From positions 13,031,962 to 13,095,961 of the forward strand of contig NC_067121.1 in assembly GCF_021347895.1 (NCBI RefSeq): 64,000 bases of DNA, in the 5' to 3' direction. Shown here in pieces: positions 22,582 to 34,774 of this stretch. The DNA is from Acanthochromis polyacanthus (taxonomy: Eukaryota; Chordata; Actinopteri; Pomacentridae). Numbering within the stretch: the stretch's first letter is position 1; every line of letters starts with the position of its first letter. The translations under genes were made by a program, and so were the position numbers. Under the pieces are notes generated by a model that searched no databases, had not been told where the DNA came from, and worked only from the letters and a program-made list of their open reading frames with translations.

Positions 22582-25500
22582 CAGAGGCATCACTAGGTTT
22601 TAAGGACAGGAGGGGCTTAGCCCCCATGAGAAATTGCTTTTCCACTTTTTGGACCAATTTAGATTTTTTCAGAGATACTTTACTGTGTAAATGTTTTACA
22701 CCACAGTGTCCATGACTTTTGCTCACAACACAATAATTCAGGGCTGCCAGCTTGTGACCAGACCTTAGAGTGAGATTTGGTTTATGCGGGATGCTGACGG
22801 GGGGGCTGGTGGCCTTCCCCCAGAAAATTTTGAAAGTTATTGATCCTATTTCCTGCATTCTAGTGTATTTTAAGAACATTTTGTTAAAATCTTATTATAG
22901 AGATAACATTAAGGGATAGTAAAAAAAACATATATTGAGATAAAAAAACAGAAAAAACAGAGCAATGGCAGGCAGTATTGAAAATTGCTCTTCATGTAAA
23001 ATATGGATGAAAGTTCTGTGGCTGGATGTGCACAACACATTTCAGCATTTTCCATAGATATATGCATAATTGAAATAACTCCAGCAACCACTTGTAACAT
23101 TTGTCTTGGAGGATTCTAATGCACACACTCAACAGATTCAAGTTGACCACATCAGCCAACTAAACAATAAAAAGTGCTTAAGCAAAAACAAAACATCTTC
23201 ATAACTTAAATTATCCATTCACTGAACAGAATTACAATCAGACACTAAACTCCGTCCCACAGGAGCAGGGCGTGAACTAAAATCAGGACTAAACCAGATC
23301 TGACTGGACCTCACAGGAGCAGAGTGACATGGACTAAACCCAGGACTAAATGAATGAATAACTTATTAACTAGGCCCAAAAATAAATAACAAAGACTGTA
23401 AACTCAGAATAAATGGCACAATTGTAAACAGGAACAGGAACAGGAAAAGAACAGGGAAAAATGAATTCTTGTGAGCCATGTTGTCCTCCCTGGTGGCCGT
23501 TTTTGAAGCCTTGATTATCTCTGGGGTGGGTTCCCATTTATGGCATGGCTACAAACCAGCCATTTTACTAGTCATAATAGAGGAGAGTGTTCCCTCTAGA
23601 GTCAGACTGTTCCTGGTCTTAGTTCAGTCCAACCAGTGAAAACAGAGCATTATAGAAGGTAGTCATATTAGGTACAAAATCAGCAAAAGATGCCAGTTAG
23701 CGTTCCATCATGGGAACAGCAGCAAAACCAAAAAAACAAAGTTTTTTTCCCATTAATTTGGCAATTAATGAGCAATGCTGAAGGTTTCCTTTTCTGTTTA
23801 CATTTAAATTTTGCACAATTTAAATTGAACCTTCAACAAAAACTTAAGAAATCCCACTGGTTTTGCTGCTGATGGAATGGTGCAATGCTAACAGACATGT
23901 TTTTACATCATATTCATACCCTCTATAGTTTATTTTGATGGTGATGGGCAGCAAAGATTTTTATGTTACAATGGTAGCTGTGGTAACAGTCAAAATCCTG
24001 ATATTTTGACCTGGTTTATGTTTTTCTCCTTTTCTTTAAACTATTGCAAGGTCTATCACATGAACCAGATAACTGTCATGAAGTCCAATGTATTCTCTAT
24101 CAGCATAAATTAACTAAGGTTATAGTATTATCCCATAATGGTGTATAATAATGTGACCTTATTTATTTATTTATGACTTGTATTTGGGCCGGGCTGATTT
24201 GGCTTATATATCTCTCTCTTGGCTTTCTCCACTTTCCAATCGTTACTCTCATAAATAAAAGTTTAAGTTAAATAAGTCTTATATGGTGCATCTGGACTGA
24301 AATGTTTCATATTTCATATCCATGTCAAGTTCCATAAAAATCCAAGACTGTCTGCATCACAAATGACTCTATCCTGTGAAGTCTTTTTGACTCAACTTTC
24401 CAGTAGAGGTTTCTCCCCTCCCCCTCTATCTGCTCCTCTGCCCTGACTCCGACAGGTCAATAAGGGGTGGTGGAGTGATTATTATTATTGTTATTATTAT
24501 TATTATCATTATTCACATAATCATACGTGAATGAGCTCAGCTCCTGTTTCACTGTGTGCATTTGATGCTGGAGCTGATGCTCCAGAAGGAAGTCACCCCA
24601 AAGATAGCATATGGTTAAAAAAAAAAAAAAAGAGTGCACACCTAACTCTATAAACAACCAGAACCTTCACAGTGCATTTCAGATTAAATAGCTAGCTAAG
24701 CAGCAGCGTTCTTTTAGAGATGAAATGTCACTTTTGACCACAAAACAACAAAGGTAAGACATGCACAGAGATACAGCAGCATCTCACGCTGCCTCCTGTA
24801 CAGGGACTCTCTTCTACAGAGTGTACAAGCCAGATTTTTATTTGTCAAACAGGAAACATTTGGTTCATTAATTACATAGAATATTCTGCTGCGAGCTGGA
24901 GGGCTGGAGCTAACTTACTGTTACTATCAGTAGTGATGAATACTTACTCTCCAGAAAACATTTTGTATATCCATTCTTGTTCACGTTCTTCTTCTCACAC
25001 TGCTCTAGTCGGTTCTGTGTGCTCCTCCCAGTAAACACATGCTGCAGGTACCGAATTTGCCTGGGGACCAGACAGCCTTTATATTGTGTATTACAAATAC
25101 ACATAAAGTCAGTCTGGAACTGCTCCATTGAACCAAATCTATCCCAGAGGCGGGACTACCGATCACAGCTTGAATTGGAGAGAGCCAATCAGCGTAACAC
25201 ATGTGTGACGCAATCACTAAGCGACCTAACAATTGCCTTTCCACCATGATGTTTTGTAGTTTTAACAGCTTCCTTCGCCGTACAGGGGTCCTGAGGAAAA
25301 TCTAAGCTCTCCCTTTCAACAGTGGAGGGCAGCATTACGCATTCTATCGTACAGCCTGCCGGAATTAAAAATATATCCTTTTTAAAAAGAAAAGCTTTAA
25401 GAGCTGCTTCTTGTTGAGGTTTTAAGGACAAATTCAGCCCGTGCAAAACAGAGGAAAGCGCACGAGAGAAACCTCGCTCTGTTGCAGTCGCCAACTCGGC

Positions 25501-25986
25501 CCTGAAGATGACGCATCGTTAACTCCCGCCTCTGGTGCTCTGATTGGTTCGGTCTGATCTGCTCGGAGCTTGAAAACCTGTCAAAATGTGTCAATGGAGG
25601 AGGGCTGGACCGTATTCCCGTATATCCCTTATAACGGGAATACAGTCTAGCTAAGCTCGGCTTGGTACCGAATACAACCTAGGTTGCAGGGAAAACGTGG
25701 ACTGGATTTCAGTAATGTGGGCGTGCTCTATATGAAGAAGTGGAATAGACTGGATAACGACGCACTGACTCGGACTCTCTACCTTCCACCATGAAGTGAA
25801 AGGAAACTAAGATTTATGATCATATTTAAGTTAATAATGACAGGTTATGTGATTATTTATTTAAACTCATATTCTGGCCACATTATATTGAATTTTTGGG
25901 CATTTTTTTGTAATTTTTTTTTTTAAAGAACATAAAATTATTTGGGGGGCTGAAGCCCCCCTAAAATGGACCTAATGACACCACTG
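22582..25986. mobile_element. Inner hAT-type element, 3.4 kb
   Basis: The ends CAGAGGCATCACTAGGT and its near-complement ending ...CCACTG carry GGGGCT(T/A)AGCCCC-like palindromes. The element is flanked by a perfect 8-bp duplication GTTGATAC (22574-22581 and 25987-25994) lying inside the outer hAT element. No hAT transposase was recognised inside. It carries (ATT)n near 24480-24510, a short GC-richer patch and a helicase-like fragment. One end of a related copy is seen at 49425-49472. Confidence 0.85.
25189..25510 (-). pseudogene. RecQ-like helicase N-terminal fragment
   Basis: Minus-strand open frame with the order Leu-Lys-Pro-Gln-Gln-Glu-Ala-Ala-Leu-Lys-Ala-Phe...Lys-Lys-Asp-Ile-Phe, which resembles the Q-motif region just ahead of the Walker A loop in RecQ-type helicases. 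The loop itself (Gly-x-Gly-Lys-Ser) is absent: after Ile-Pro-Ala-Gly the sequence diverges. A CCAAT box and a GAGGCGGG motif lie upstream near 25500-25550. It sits inside the inner hAT and probably represents a captured 5' end of a helicase-like gene. The helicase identity rests on a short match only. Confidence 0.4.
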
Positions 25987-27796
25987 GTTGATACCACTTT
26001 TTTTGGATTCGATACGATATCGATACTTTTTGGTCAAAAAGTTTGATATCGATATCGATTTCGATACTTTTCTAATATTTCAGAGATATGTTGTAATATT
26101 TACCGATGTTCCCTGAACACCACACAGCACAGACTACGGTACATGCTGCTCAGTGGCTGAGTGATCAGACAAGTGTAAGAGCAAAATTTACTTAAATTTA
26201 CTTATTTAAAAGAGTAAGATAAAGTGTCCTCATATCAGATTAGTCCAAACAGCAGAGAGAAAACAAAGAGAAAACAGCACACGTAAGTGCACTATGTCTT
26301 TTAAGAGGGGAGCGCATTTTTAAATTGTAAAGGTGGTGGTCAGTTGTTCTCTTACAGTGGTTAGAAGCTAAAAATCATGATTGTGATGAATGATTATTTT
26401 TTTACAGCATTAGTCTTTGTAATTGTCTCTGGTTCAGTATCTTCCTGCCTGCAGTCTGTCAGGGCTGCTGCAGGTGATCTGTATGAATGAGATGAGTTGC
26501 AGGATGTGGCCGCACTCCGTGGCTCGCCGTGAGCGCCGGCGCGTTCCCCCCTCTACTGCCGCCCCTCCGGGAGCCTGCCTCCCCCCCTCCCTCTCCGGTT
26601 GTGAGTTTCTGGCCAGTGATGGCATTATAGTAACTTGGTATTCATTCTGTGAATAAAACCTGTTTAATTTCGACCTGTCTGCTGCCTGCTCTGCGTAGCT
26701 CTCACTTTGGGTTCAGTTCCACCATATCGTAACATGATCATCAGCTGTGTCTCAGTCTGTCTCCTTCTCTGCCTCCTCTTTCCTCAGTGTTGGTTAAGGA
26801 ACATACAACAGCTAAACAGCTCATTCTACAAATTAGACAGGAACAGACTGACAGAGTCACAGAAGAAATTAAAGTTATACTTTCCATCACTATGATTTAT
26901 GATGTAGCTGAGCCTGCTTGCTTGTTTGTCTGGCGCCGCGGACTCACATGACGGTCAACATCCAATCACAAGAGGAGGATTAGCAGCTGCTCCTCAGATG
27001 GAGGATCTCTGACAGGCAGATCGCCTGTTCATGGAAGCATCCAGTTCAAACATACTCGACGGAAAGTGAAACTAAAGTATCGATATCGCAGCACTGGTAT
27101 CATTCGATATTGATACCCATGCTGGGATCGATATTATCGATATTTTGGATCGATCCGCCCACCTCTAATGTAAAGTCATCTAGCTCCTGTAGCAATGATA
27201 ATCTTGCATCTTGTTGCAGGTAATCTGGTTTGTAGCGGAAACAAAGTTGAGAGTTGTACAAGGTAGAAGTCATAAGCTATGTGTCCAGAAATGCACAAAA
27301 GTAATGTACAAGCATGAGTTTGTGTGAAAAGACATGTAAAATAAACTTTTAGAAGGTTTTCGGTAATAAGCACATGAGCTGTGTGTCAAGTTAAGCGTGT
27401 GTGTTCTCATGTGGACCTACTTCAATGCTAATGTAATGTGTAATGTGACAATATGACTACTTAGTCATATTGTCACACATGGTACATTGCCTTATGCTTT
27501 AAGTGACTTAAGTGTGTTTATGAGTTACAGGTAAATTGGTTCTCAATAAGTTACAGTAATGATAAAACAAGATGAATACAGTTCATAAAAATAATTCATA
27601 TGTCCTTAAGCTGTAGTTAAAAACACGGTAAAGGCAGTGGTTAAGAGACAAAAGGTTTTTCTGAGTTCATAAACATTTTTACATCTTTGTAAAAATGTAA
27701 AATTGTGCAACTTGTGTCAGCTATATGTGATTTTGGGAATATTGTGTTTACAGTACTAATATTTGTTCAGTAGTACTGGTAAATGTAATGTAGAGG

Positions 27797-27880
27797 AAGC
27801 CTAGTCAGTACGGTGATCTGAGCAATGTAAATGCAGCAAGCTCCTGTAGTAATGATAATTTTGCATCTTGTTGCAGTTCC
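27797..27880 (+). repeat. Second copy of duplicated segment
   Basis: Matches 22526-22564 joined to 27176-27230 with scattered differences, including CCTAGTCAGTACGGTGATCT and GATAATTTTGCATCTTGTTG. It gives the empty-site version of the outer hAT insertion. Confidence 0.75.
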
Positions 27881-27955
27881 TGCTAAATAAATGTGTTGCA
27901 CCGAGGAAGAGTTGGCCCATCTTTCTTAGCCGTATAACAATCACAAACACAATTA

Positions 27956-28082
27956 TACATAGTATAATGCGGAGTGCAATGCATTGTGTACCTATTCCTT
28001 TCATACTCTGAGTATATATATATTTCTTATTGTTTCGGTCTGGAATAGGTGCACAATGCATTGCACTGCACATTATACTATG

Positions 28083-28084
<2 letters not shown>
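27956..28084. repeat. Foldback (MITE-like) inverted repeat
   Basis: A left arm of about 43 bp (from TACATAGTATAATG) and a right arm of about 43 bp (ending CATTATACTATGTA) are near-perfect complements around a loop of about 43 bp. The arms include TGCAATGCATTG. It may be a small foldback transposon or a hairpin RNA source. Confidence 0.8.

Positions 28085-28086
<2 letters not shown>

Positions 28087-28114
<28 letters not shown>
28087..28114. repeat. (CA)n microsatellite
   Basis: Fourteen CA units directly after the foldback repeat. Confidence 0.9.
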
Positions 28115-28119
<5 letters not shown>

Positions 28120-28189
28120 ACCCAATGGGAAAAGTAAACAGTACAGTGGATAGGATTTGCAGGTTGATTGTCTCTTGAGTCTAGTATTT

Positions 28190-28890
28190 CAGACTCAGCT
28201 GGCGAACAGCCTGTGGGACAAAGCTCCTTCTTATTCTCTCTGTGCTTGCCTTCAGGCAGCCGTAACGTCGTTGTGACGGCAGCAGAGAGAACAGTCTGTG
28301 GCTGCATCATTTGTTGTTAATGTCCTGCAGATTGGGGAGGGTGGTTCTGATGGTGTGCTCCCAGAGTTGTGCTAAAAATCAGAGGTATATAAAGTGAACA
28401 CAAAAGGATACAGTACAGTTCCCAGTGGAGCACAACCACCACATCAGACATTGCACTGCCCAGACAGACAAACTGTGGTCTGTTTGTCAGGTAAGCAGTG
28501 ATCCAGGAGATGACAAGCATGTCTAAATTCATCACCCGCAGCAGTGCTCTGGAGAAATCAAAGAATGTGATTCTCACAGTGCACTCGACAACATCCAGAT
28601 GTGAGAGAGCACGCTGCAGCAGGTAGATGCATCATCCACACCAAAAAGAGGCTAGTAGGTGCACTGCAGAGTGTCCACAGATGATTTTACCTGCCTCCTC
28701 AAGTGGGTCAAGACCAGCATCTCCAGCACCTTCATCACATGAAAGGCAAGGGCAGCTGGTCGGTAGTCGTTCAGGTTTCATAGAGAAATGGTCCTTCATT
28801 CACCAAGATGCTGCAGTCCTGGCTCCTCAACATTAGATTTGCCACAGGGGTCTTTGTCCAGTGCCACATATGCCTTGACTGTATCTTGAG
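28190..28890 (-). mobile_element. Rex1/L2-like LINE, RT fragment
   Basis: On the minus strand, RT pieces are seen, such as Arg-Ile-Thr-Phe-Phe-Asp-Phe-Ser (28540-28577) and Ser-Trp-Ile-Thr-Ala-Tyr-Leu-Thr-Asn-Arg-Pro-Gln-Phe-Val (28455-28500), separated by frameshifts and stops. The flanking sequence matches the family in order but is strongly eroded. Confidence 0.6.
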
Positions 28891-29002
28891 CAGTCTCAAT
28901 AGAACATTCCATGACTTTTCCACAGACTCTCCACCTTGCTGCAAAATAGCAAAAATATTTTCAACAACTCATCTTGCTCAGGAGTGGTATAGCTATTACA
29001 TA

Positions 29003-31114
29003 CCGTATTGGCCCGAATATAAGACGACTGATTATAAAATGACCCCTATTTTTCAAATATTGTTTTGGAAAAATAAAAATATGTTGAAGACAATAAGGTT
29101 ACTCATAAAACAACTTTTTATTGTACAATTATTGTAGAAAACTCACACAGAGATAACATTCAATGTTACCGGTATTTAAGATCAAGAAATACGGCAGTAC
29201 TACAGTATTTAATAATAACTGTATTCTTTTTCTGAAAATCTGAGGCTATGAATCAGTGAATAAGCAACAAATAAGTAGCCTCAAAAGTTTAATAACTGCA
29301 TTAATGATGTAAATAACTATATAACCATCATTTTCAAGTTCTATTCAATTTCAAGAACATTAACAATTCAGTATAAAAAAACATACTAGACAGCTACAAA
29401 ACAGTGTGCAATACATCATTGATGTAATAACAGTGCAAAAAATTGCATTAACCATCAATGTCAAGTGCTATTCAAGAACATTAACAAGTCAGACTGTGAA
29501 AAAACAGCAGTGCAAAGTGTCCTTTGGCTCATCATAAGTTGATCAGAATAGACTACAGTCCATTACTCACAGAGGTCTTCTGCCTCGCTGGGCTCACTCC
29601 CCTCCTCATTCGCGGGCCCCGCCTCCTCCCACAGCACATCATCCTCGCTGCCATCCATTGCGTTGGAAACGCAGCACTTCTTGAAGCCGTTGATGATGCT
29701 CTCTGAGGAAACAGCATCCCTTGCCTGTAGGATCCACAGAGCAAATGTACAGCAGGCTTCTGGATCCTTCCAGTCGGCGTCAGTGCGTGATCTGCAGACA
29801 GGAGCCACTCTGTGTATCTCTTGCGCAGGCTATCCTTAAATGGCTTGTTGACAACAACGTCAAGCACCTGTAGCTGGCTTGTCATCCCCCCTGGGATGAT
29901 CACTAGGTCACTGTTCATAGAGCGTAGTTGCTTTTTGACAGGCTCGGTCAAGTGTCCACGAAAAGCGTCCAGCACCAGCATGCTTCTTGTTTTTCTGAGC
30001 CTCCCCCCCCCGCCGTCGGCCCCACACAACCTTGAGCCAGTCCACCATGAGCTCTGTCTCCATCCAGCCCTTTTCCTGAGCACGAACAATAATACCAGGT
30101 GGCGTGGGCTCTTTGGGTATTGTCTTTCTTCTTAAAATCACATATGGGGGCAGTTTTGTACCATCAGCAAGGCACGTCAACATCACTGTAATCCTGCTTT
30201 TCTCATTACCAGTCGACTTGACAAGGATGGATTTCTCTCCTTTCTTTTCCACAGTGACAGATGATGGCATGTCAAAATAAACAGGTGTTTGATCAGCGTT
30301 GCCCATCTGATCCAAGGGATAGTCATGTTTCTTCCTTAACCCAAGCACATACCGCTGATATGACAGTAGCTTTTCTCTGAAGTCAGAGGGCAAGCGCTGG
30401 GCAAGTCCTGTCCTGCGTCGTAACGCTAATCCATTTCGCCGCATCATTCTCTTACACCAGCCGAGACTCGCTTTGAACTCGGTGGGAGGGATGTTTAGTT
30501 CATTAGCTATTTCCCATGCCTTTAGCTGAATCACGGCTCTGGTGATGGGCATTCCGTCATTCCGTTTTTCAGTAATGTATTCACACACCTTTCTATCAAT
30601 CTCTTTAAAGCGTCCACTCTTGGGACCGCGGAAAGCTTTTCTCATAGTGTTGGCATTCTTTAGGCGTTGTTTTTGTGCTTGCCATTGTCGAACGTGGCAC
30701 TCTGTCACACCATATTTCTTGGCTGCTTGGCAGTTGTTTGCTGACTCTGCCGCATTGATTACCATCAATTTAAAGTTGGCATCATAACTTCGCCTCTGTT
30801 GTTTGCTCACTTGTCCAGCTGTAGAGCCCCTTTTTTCAAGACAGTCGCGTTGTTCCTCCATTTTACACCAGATCCTGCTCGCATGCGTTCACTGTGATGC
30901 CATTTAAAAGTAATGTGTGTGTTAGGATTAGAGTAAATTACCATTCTACGGCAGGGTTTTTTTTCTTCGGCAGGGGTGCTTTTTCGGCAGAACACCAGCT
31001 CCATCTTGCAGCGCGGATGTGTAACGACAATCTAGGCCTCGATTATAATTCGACCCCATTTTTGAGAATACGATTTCTAGAATAAAATATCGTTTTATAT
31101 TCGGGCCAATACAG
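29003..31114 (-). mobile_element. Pogo-type DNA transposon with both ends
   Basis: A 2.1-kb element flanked by TA at 29001-29002 and 31115-31116. The terminal inverted repeats are CCGTATTGGCCCGAATATAA at the left, and at the right its complement with one mismatch in 20. Sequence 29003-29550 is non-coding and AT-rich. The transposase gene occupies the rest on the minus strand. Confidence 0.88.
29563..30861 (-). pseudogene. Pogo/POGK-like transposase, frameshifted
   Basis: ATG at 30861. Residues about 22-70 form a Brinker-type helix-turn-helix DNA-binding domain, followed by a CENP-B-like second DNA-binding region (about 80-160). The DDE-1 catalytic domain starts near residue 195 with Asn-Ala-Asp-Gln-Thr-Pro. 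The second acidic residue is in Leu-Val-Leu-Asp-Ala-Phe and the third in Gln-Val-Leu-Asp-Val. The frame is open for about 290 codons, breaks at a C/G homopolymer run near 30001-30013, continues in a second frame to about 29800, then shifts again to the stop near 29563. Two frameshifts with otherwise good conservation suggest fairly recent inactivation; a sequencing error at the homopolymer is possible. Confidence 0.88.
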
Positions 31115-31174
31115 TAGTTTTTACATAGGGGATTGTTGTGTAGAGAAAGACACAACCACCATAATACTGTAAAG

Positions 31175-31680
31175 TAGGGCTGCAACGATTAGTCATAGTC
31201 GATTGTTGTCGTAATCGATTGTCGACAACAAAAATTTGTCGACATGAAAATTTAAGTGTCGACTGGTCGTGTTGTTGTAAATTGCTGTATGATAAAAACA
31301 CACATGTCACTTCATGCTCATCTGTAACTGCAGTGCACTACAGGAAGTGCTGGGGGCAGTATCGCTCGCCGTTTACATCCCGCAAGGAAACAGAGAAGAA
31401 GAATGCACGAAATGTGGCGGAATGGACGGAAGAAGAGACTCAAAAACTCCGACCTAAAGCTTCAAAGTTTGGGAACATTTCACTGAAAATAAACCAGCGA
31501 ACCATGTTAAATGCAAATTATGTGGAGCTCAACTGTCATTCCATGGTAGCACTATGGCGTTGCACGAACACCTTAAACACCGACACCCCGGAGCCACTGT
31601 ATCATCACGTACCACAGAGAGGTGAGTTCACAAATAACGTTGATACCGAGTAGATGTTTTTAAATTACATTGTCATGACC
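31175..31680 (+). mobile_element. 5' part of a BED-finger hAT transposon
   Basis: Starts TAGGGCTGCAACGATTAGTC, a known type of hAT end. The first coding part, read to about 31620, encodes Lys-x-Trp-Glu-His-Phe followed by a BED zinc finger (Cys-Lys-Leu-Cys ... His-Glu-His-Leu-Lys-His-Arg-His) and ends at a donor GAGAG/GTGAGT. One base is missing near 31467, so the upstream Glu-rich stretch and the finger are in different frames. No right terminus or transposase core was found before the AT arrays begin at 32.1 kb. Confidence 0.65.
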
Positions 31681-32108
31681 TGGCTTGTAGACCATGACAA
31701 AAAAAACGGTGAGACACAGGTTTGTAGGAGAGGTTAGCAATTTTTTTTAAATCATAAAACAACTAGACAATGCTAACTTGTTAATTAACCATCAGCCTAT
31801 ACGTTTGTGTTGTATGTCTGTCAGTTAGAAAATCATGGAAGAAGCTTGGTTAGGGAATGCTAGTTCACTTACGTTAATGCGTACTTGACGCCAGTATTCA
31901 GTGAATTTCAGGCGAAGCTGCTTTGACATACTTAATTTCAGCCCCTGACGATACTAGCGTTTATACTGAATTGTAAACCTCTTTCACTTATCAAGTGTGA
32001 GATTTGGAACATATTAGTTCGATATTTAAGCTGTAAGAAATCTGTGATAATTTGTTTCAGATATTTAACTGTGATAAACATTTTGTGTAGTTTTAAATTG
32101 TGAAGTAT

Positions 32109-32116
<8 letters not shown>

Positions 32117-32145
<29 letters not shown>

Positions 32146-32244
32146 CTTTCATTATATATATATCGACTTTCATTATATATATATCAAGTTTCATTATATA
32201 TATATCGACTTTCATTATATATATAATTTCCTAAACGGCATGCC
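32117..32244 (+). mobile_element. Right end of the AT-arm element family
   Basis: Units of TCGACTTTCATTATATATATA type followed by AATTTCCTAAACGGCATGCC, the right terminus shared with copies A and B. It is followed by about 80 bp of TA repeats. No body is attached. Confidence 0.75.
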
Positions 32245-32325
<81 letters not shown>

Positions 32326-32330
<5 letters not shown>

Positions 32331-34168
32331 ATCCTCAGGGCCAGTGACCCCCTGATTAACTTACTCAGCTGTTAGGGAATCACCGGACCAGCTCTCCATC
32401 CTTCGGGTCCGGTCCTACTGCCCCCTGAGGTCTTACTCAGAGGGATGCTGCAGAACTGTTAAGCTGGTTGACGAGGAAAATTCGCCTAGCTGTCTCACTG
32501 CCTTCATCCAGATGCCTATCCCTACTTCCTCTGATAATTAATTTAACCGAGTAGCCACTTCGGTATAGCTAAATTTAACCACCAGATACACCTGTTAACG
32601 GCAGCTTTTCCTCTCATAGATCTGGCACTTGTTAAGTTGCTAGGTTTATTTCAGAGATTATGGACATATAGACAACCTCTAGGATATGTTTATACTGGGC
32701 CAACCTGACCCCTATGACTAGGTAACCTTTCAGAACCTTGCTACTATCATGCACGCTGTAAGTTAACTTATTACATCAAGAGCTAGATGTATAAGTATTT
32801 ATTCAGGGATAATACAAAATAGAAATAGAATTTAAGAAATAATAAAAGAAAATAGCACTTGCAATTTGTTGTCTTTAATTGCAGAATAATGCTTTATTGA
32901 TATATTTTAGCAGGGCACAAGCATAGCCAATAAATCATCAGACAAATAATCAAACATTAGATAATATTCAAACCACCCTTAATCCATATCCCTACTGGTC
33001 TTATGCTTTCTTAAGAAAAAAGGGGAATGCGTGTTACCTAATGTAACGGTAATTTGGAGGGAGTAGAACAGCGGGTGTGGCCCCACCCGGCCGCTCACCT
33101 GAGCCCACCAAGGAACCCAGGGGGAAGCTGGAGAGAGCGTTAGTCCAAATTTCAGGTCTGCATGTAATCCAGTTTTGGGGTTTTGGGCCAGGAAAAAAAA
33201 CTTTGTTAATCCATTCAGGTGTTATTCCTCTGGAAATAATAGAATCCAGTGATACTCCATCAGTCCATTGTCAAGTCCCGACCACAATCCTGTAATCCTT
33301 AACAACGAATAAGATGCAGTTCCTTTAGTCCATTATTCCATCAGAACAGTCCTTCCTTCAGCAGACCAAGTTATTCCACTCAACCAGAGTTACGTGGTAA
33401 TCATCCCCCGTGCTCGGACTAATGTCCGGATTGCACCCAGGCAGATACCCGCAACAATCTCCCCACTTGCGTCTCGATCAGATGTAATTTATAGTTTACT
33501 GTATCTTTACCCCCTCCCAACTCACACACTTGCCCCATACACTGACCGCATGATCACCTCCACTTTTAAGGAACTGAAACTGTCTGTTTTGGACTGTCCA
33601 GACAGCCCATCTTGCCCCCCCCTGATCTCTCCTGTCTGCAACTCAGCACAGGCTCCTGATCAGGAAATGGAAAAGCGGATGTCAGCCTCTAACTGTCGCT
33701 GGCATCCCATTGTGCAATCTTTTGGACAATGTGTACAGACTTGTTAAAAAAAAAACCCAATCTATTTTGAGTCTAGTGACCTTTACTGTGAACGCTTGAC
33801 CCTAGTTCACTTAACTCGTGACTTCTCACCTCAATACAAAGTTAAAACCCTCTTATTTTAACAGTAGTCAAATCAAAACTCTTAAAAGCATTCCCATTTC
33901 ATAACGCATAAGTTCCTCTTTTTGGTCAAATCTGTCAAACACATCAGTTTTCACAGTGAGCTGCTGTTCTGACTTCTACACTGTTTCAACATTAAAGAAT
34001 GTAAGAATAGACACTTGGTTAGTTCAAACTCATTCATTAGGTTATGGCATAATCTGATCCTAAATCACAGGTTATAATATCACAATGTTCCCTTATTTAG
34101 CTGTTGTTCTGTCAGAGTCTCCCCTTTGTGGCTGATTCTGGGATCTCATATCTCCATGCTTCACAACA
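32326..34168. mobile_element. Possible solo LTR inserted in TA repeat
   Basis: A 1.84-kb block of non-AT sequence sits exactly inside TA repeats, begins TGTTG and ends CAACA, and has ATAT on both sides. Termini and context fit a solo LTR or a non-coding LTR element. There is a TATA-like TTTATA near 33487 (minus sense), and candidate AATAAA signals exist on both strands near 32800-32930, but no coding region, primer site or second LTR was found. The strand is undecided. It could also be another repeat class. Confidence 0.4.
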
Positions 34169-34189
34169 ATATATATATATATATATATA

Positions 34190-34242
34190 TATCGACTTTC
34201 ATTCAATATATTCGTACCTTCATCATATATATAATTTCCTAA

Positions 34243-34249
<7 letters not shown>
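34190..34249 (+). mobile_element. Second loose right end of the AT-arm family
   Basis: TCGACTTTCATTCAATATA-type units then AATTTCCTAAACGGCAT, followed by about 40 bp of TA repeat and then the left end of copy A. Its units resemble those of copy C rather than A or B. Confidence 0.7.
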
Positions 34250-34298
<49 letters not shown>

Positions 34299-34569
34299 TA
34301 TGGCATGCCGTTTAGGAAATTATATATATAATGAAAGTCGATATATATATAATAAAACTTGATATATATATAATGAAACTTGATATATATATAATGAAAG
34401 TCGATATATATATAATGAAACTTGATATATATATAATGAAACTTGATATATATATAATGAAAGTCGATATATATATAATGAAACTTGATATATATATAAT
34501 GAAACTTGATATATATATAATGAAAGTCGATATATATATAATGAAACTTGATATATATATAATGAAAGT

Positions 34570-34611
<42 letters not shown>

Positions 34612-34774
34612 ACTTTCATTATATATATATCGACTTTCATTATATATATATCAACTTTCATTATATATATATATCGACATTCATTATATATATATATCAA
34701 CTTTCATTATATATATATCAAATCTTTTTTCCTACCGAGCCCTGGAAGGGACATGTCCGTATGGCGAAGCGACA

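Larger units (their letters stand above)
22565..27167. mobile_element. Outer hAT-type element, interrupted by a second hAT
   Basis: The ends are TAGGGATGGG (left) and CCCACCTCTA (right), imperfect complements of each other. The element is flanked by a perfect 8-bp duplication ATGTAAAG (22557-22564 and 27168-27175), typical of the hAT superfamily. Both ends continue into GATATCGAT-rich sub-terminal sequence. Without the insert it would be about 1.2 kb and appears non-autonomous, with no transposase seen. Confidence 0.82.
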
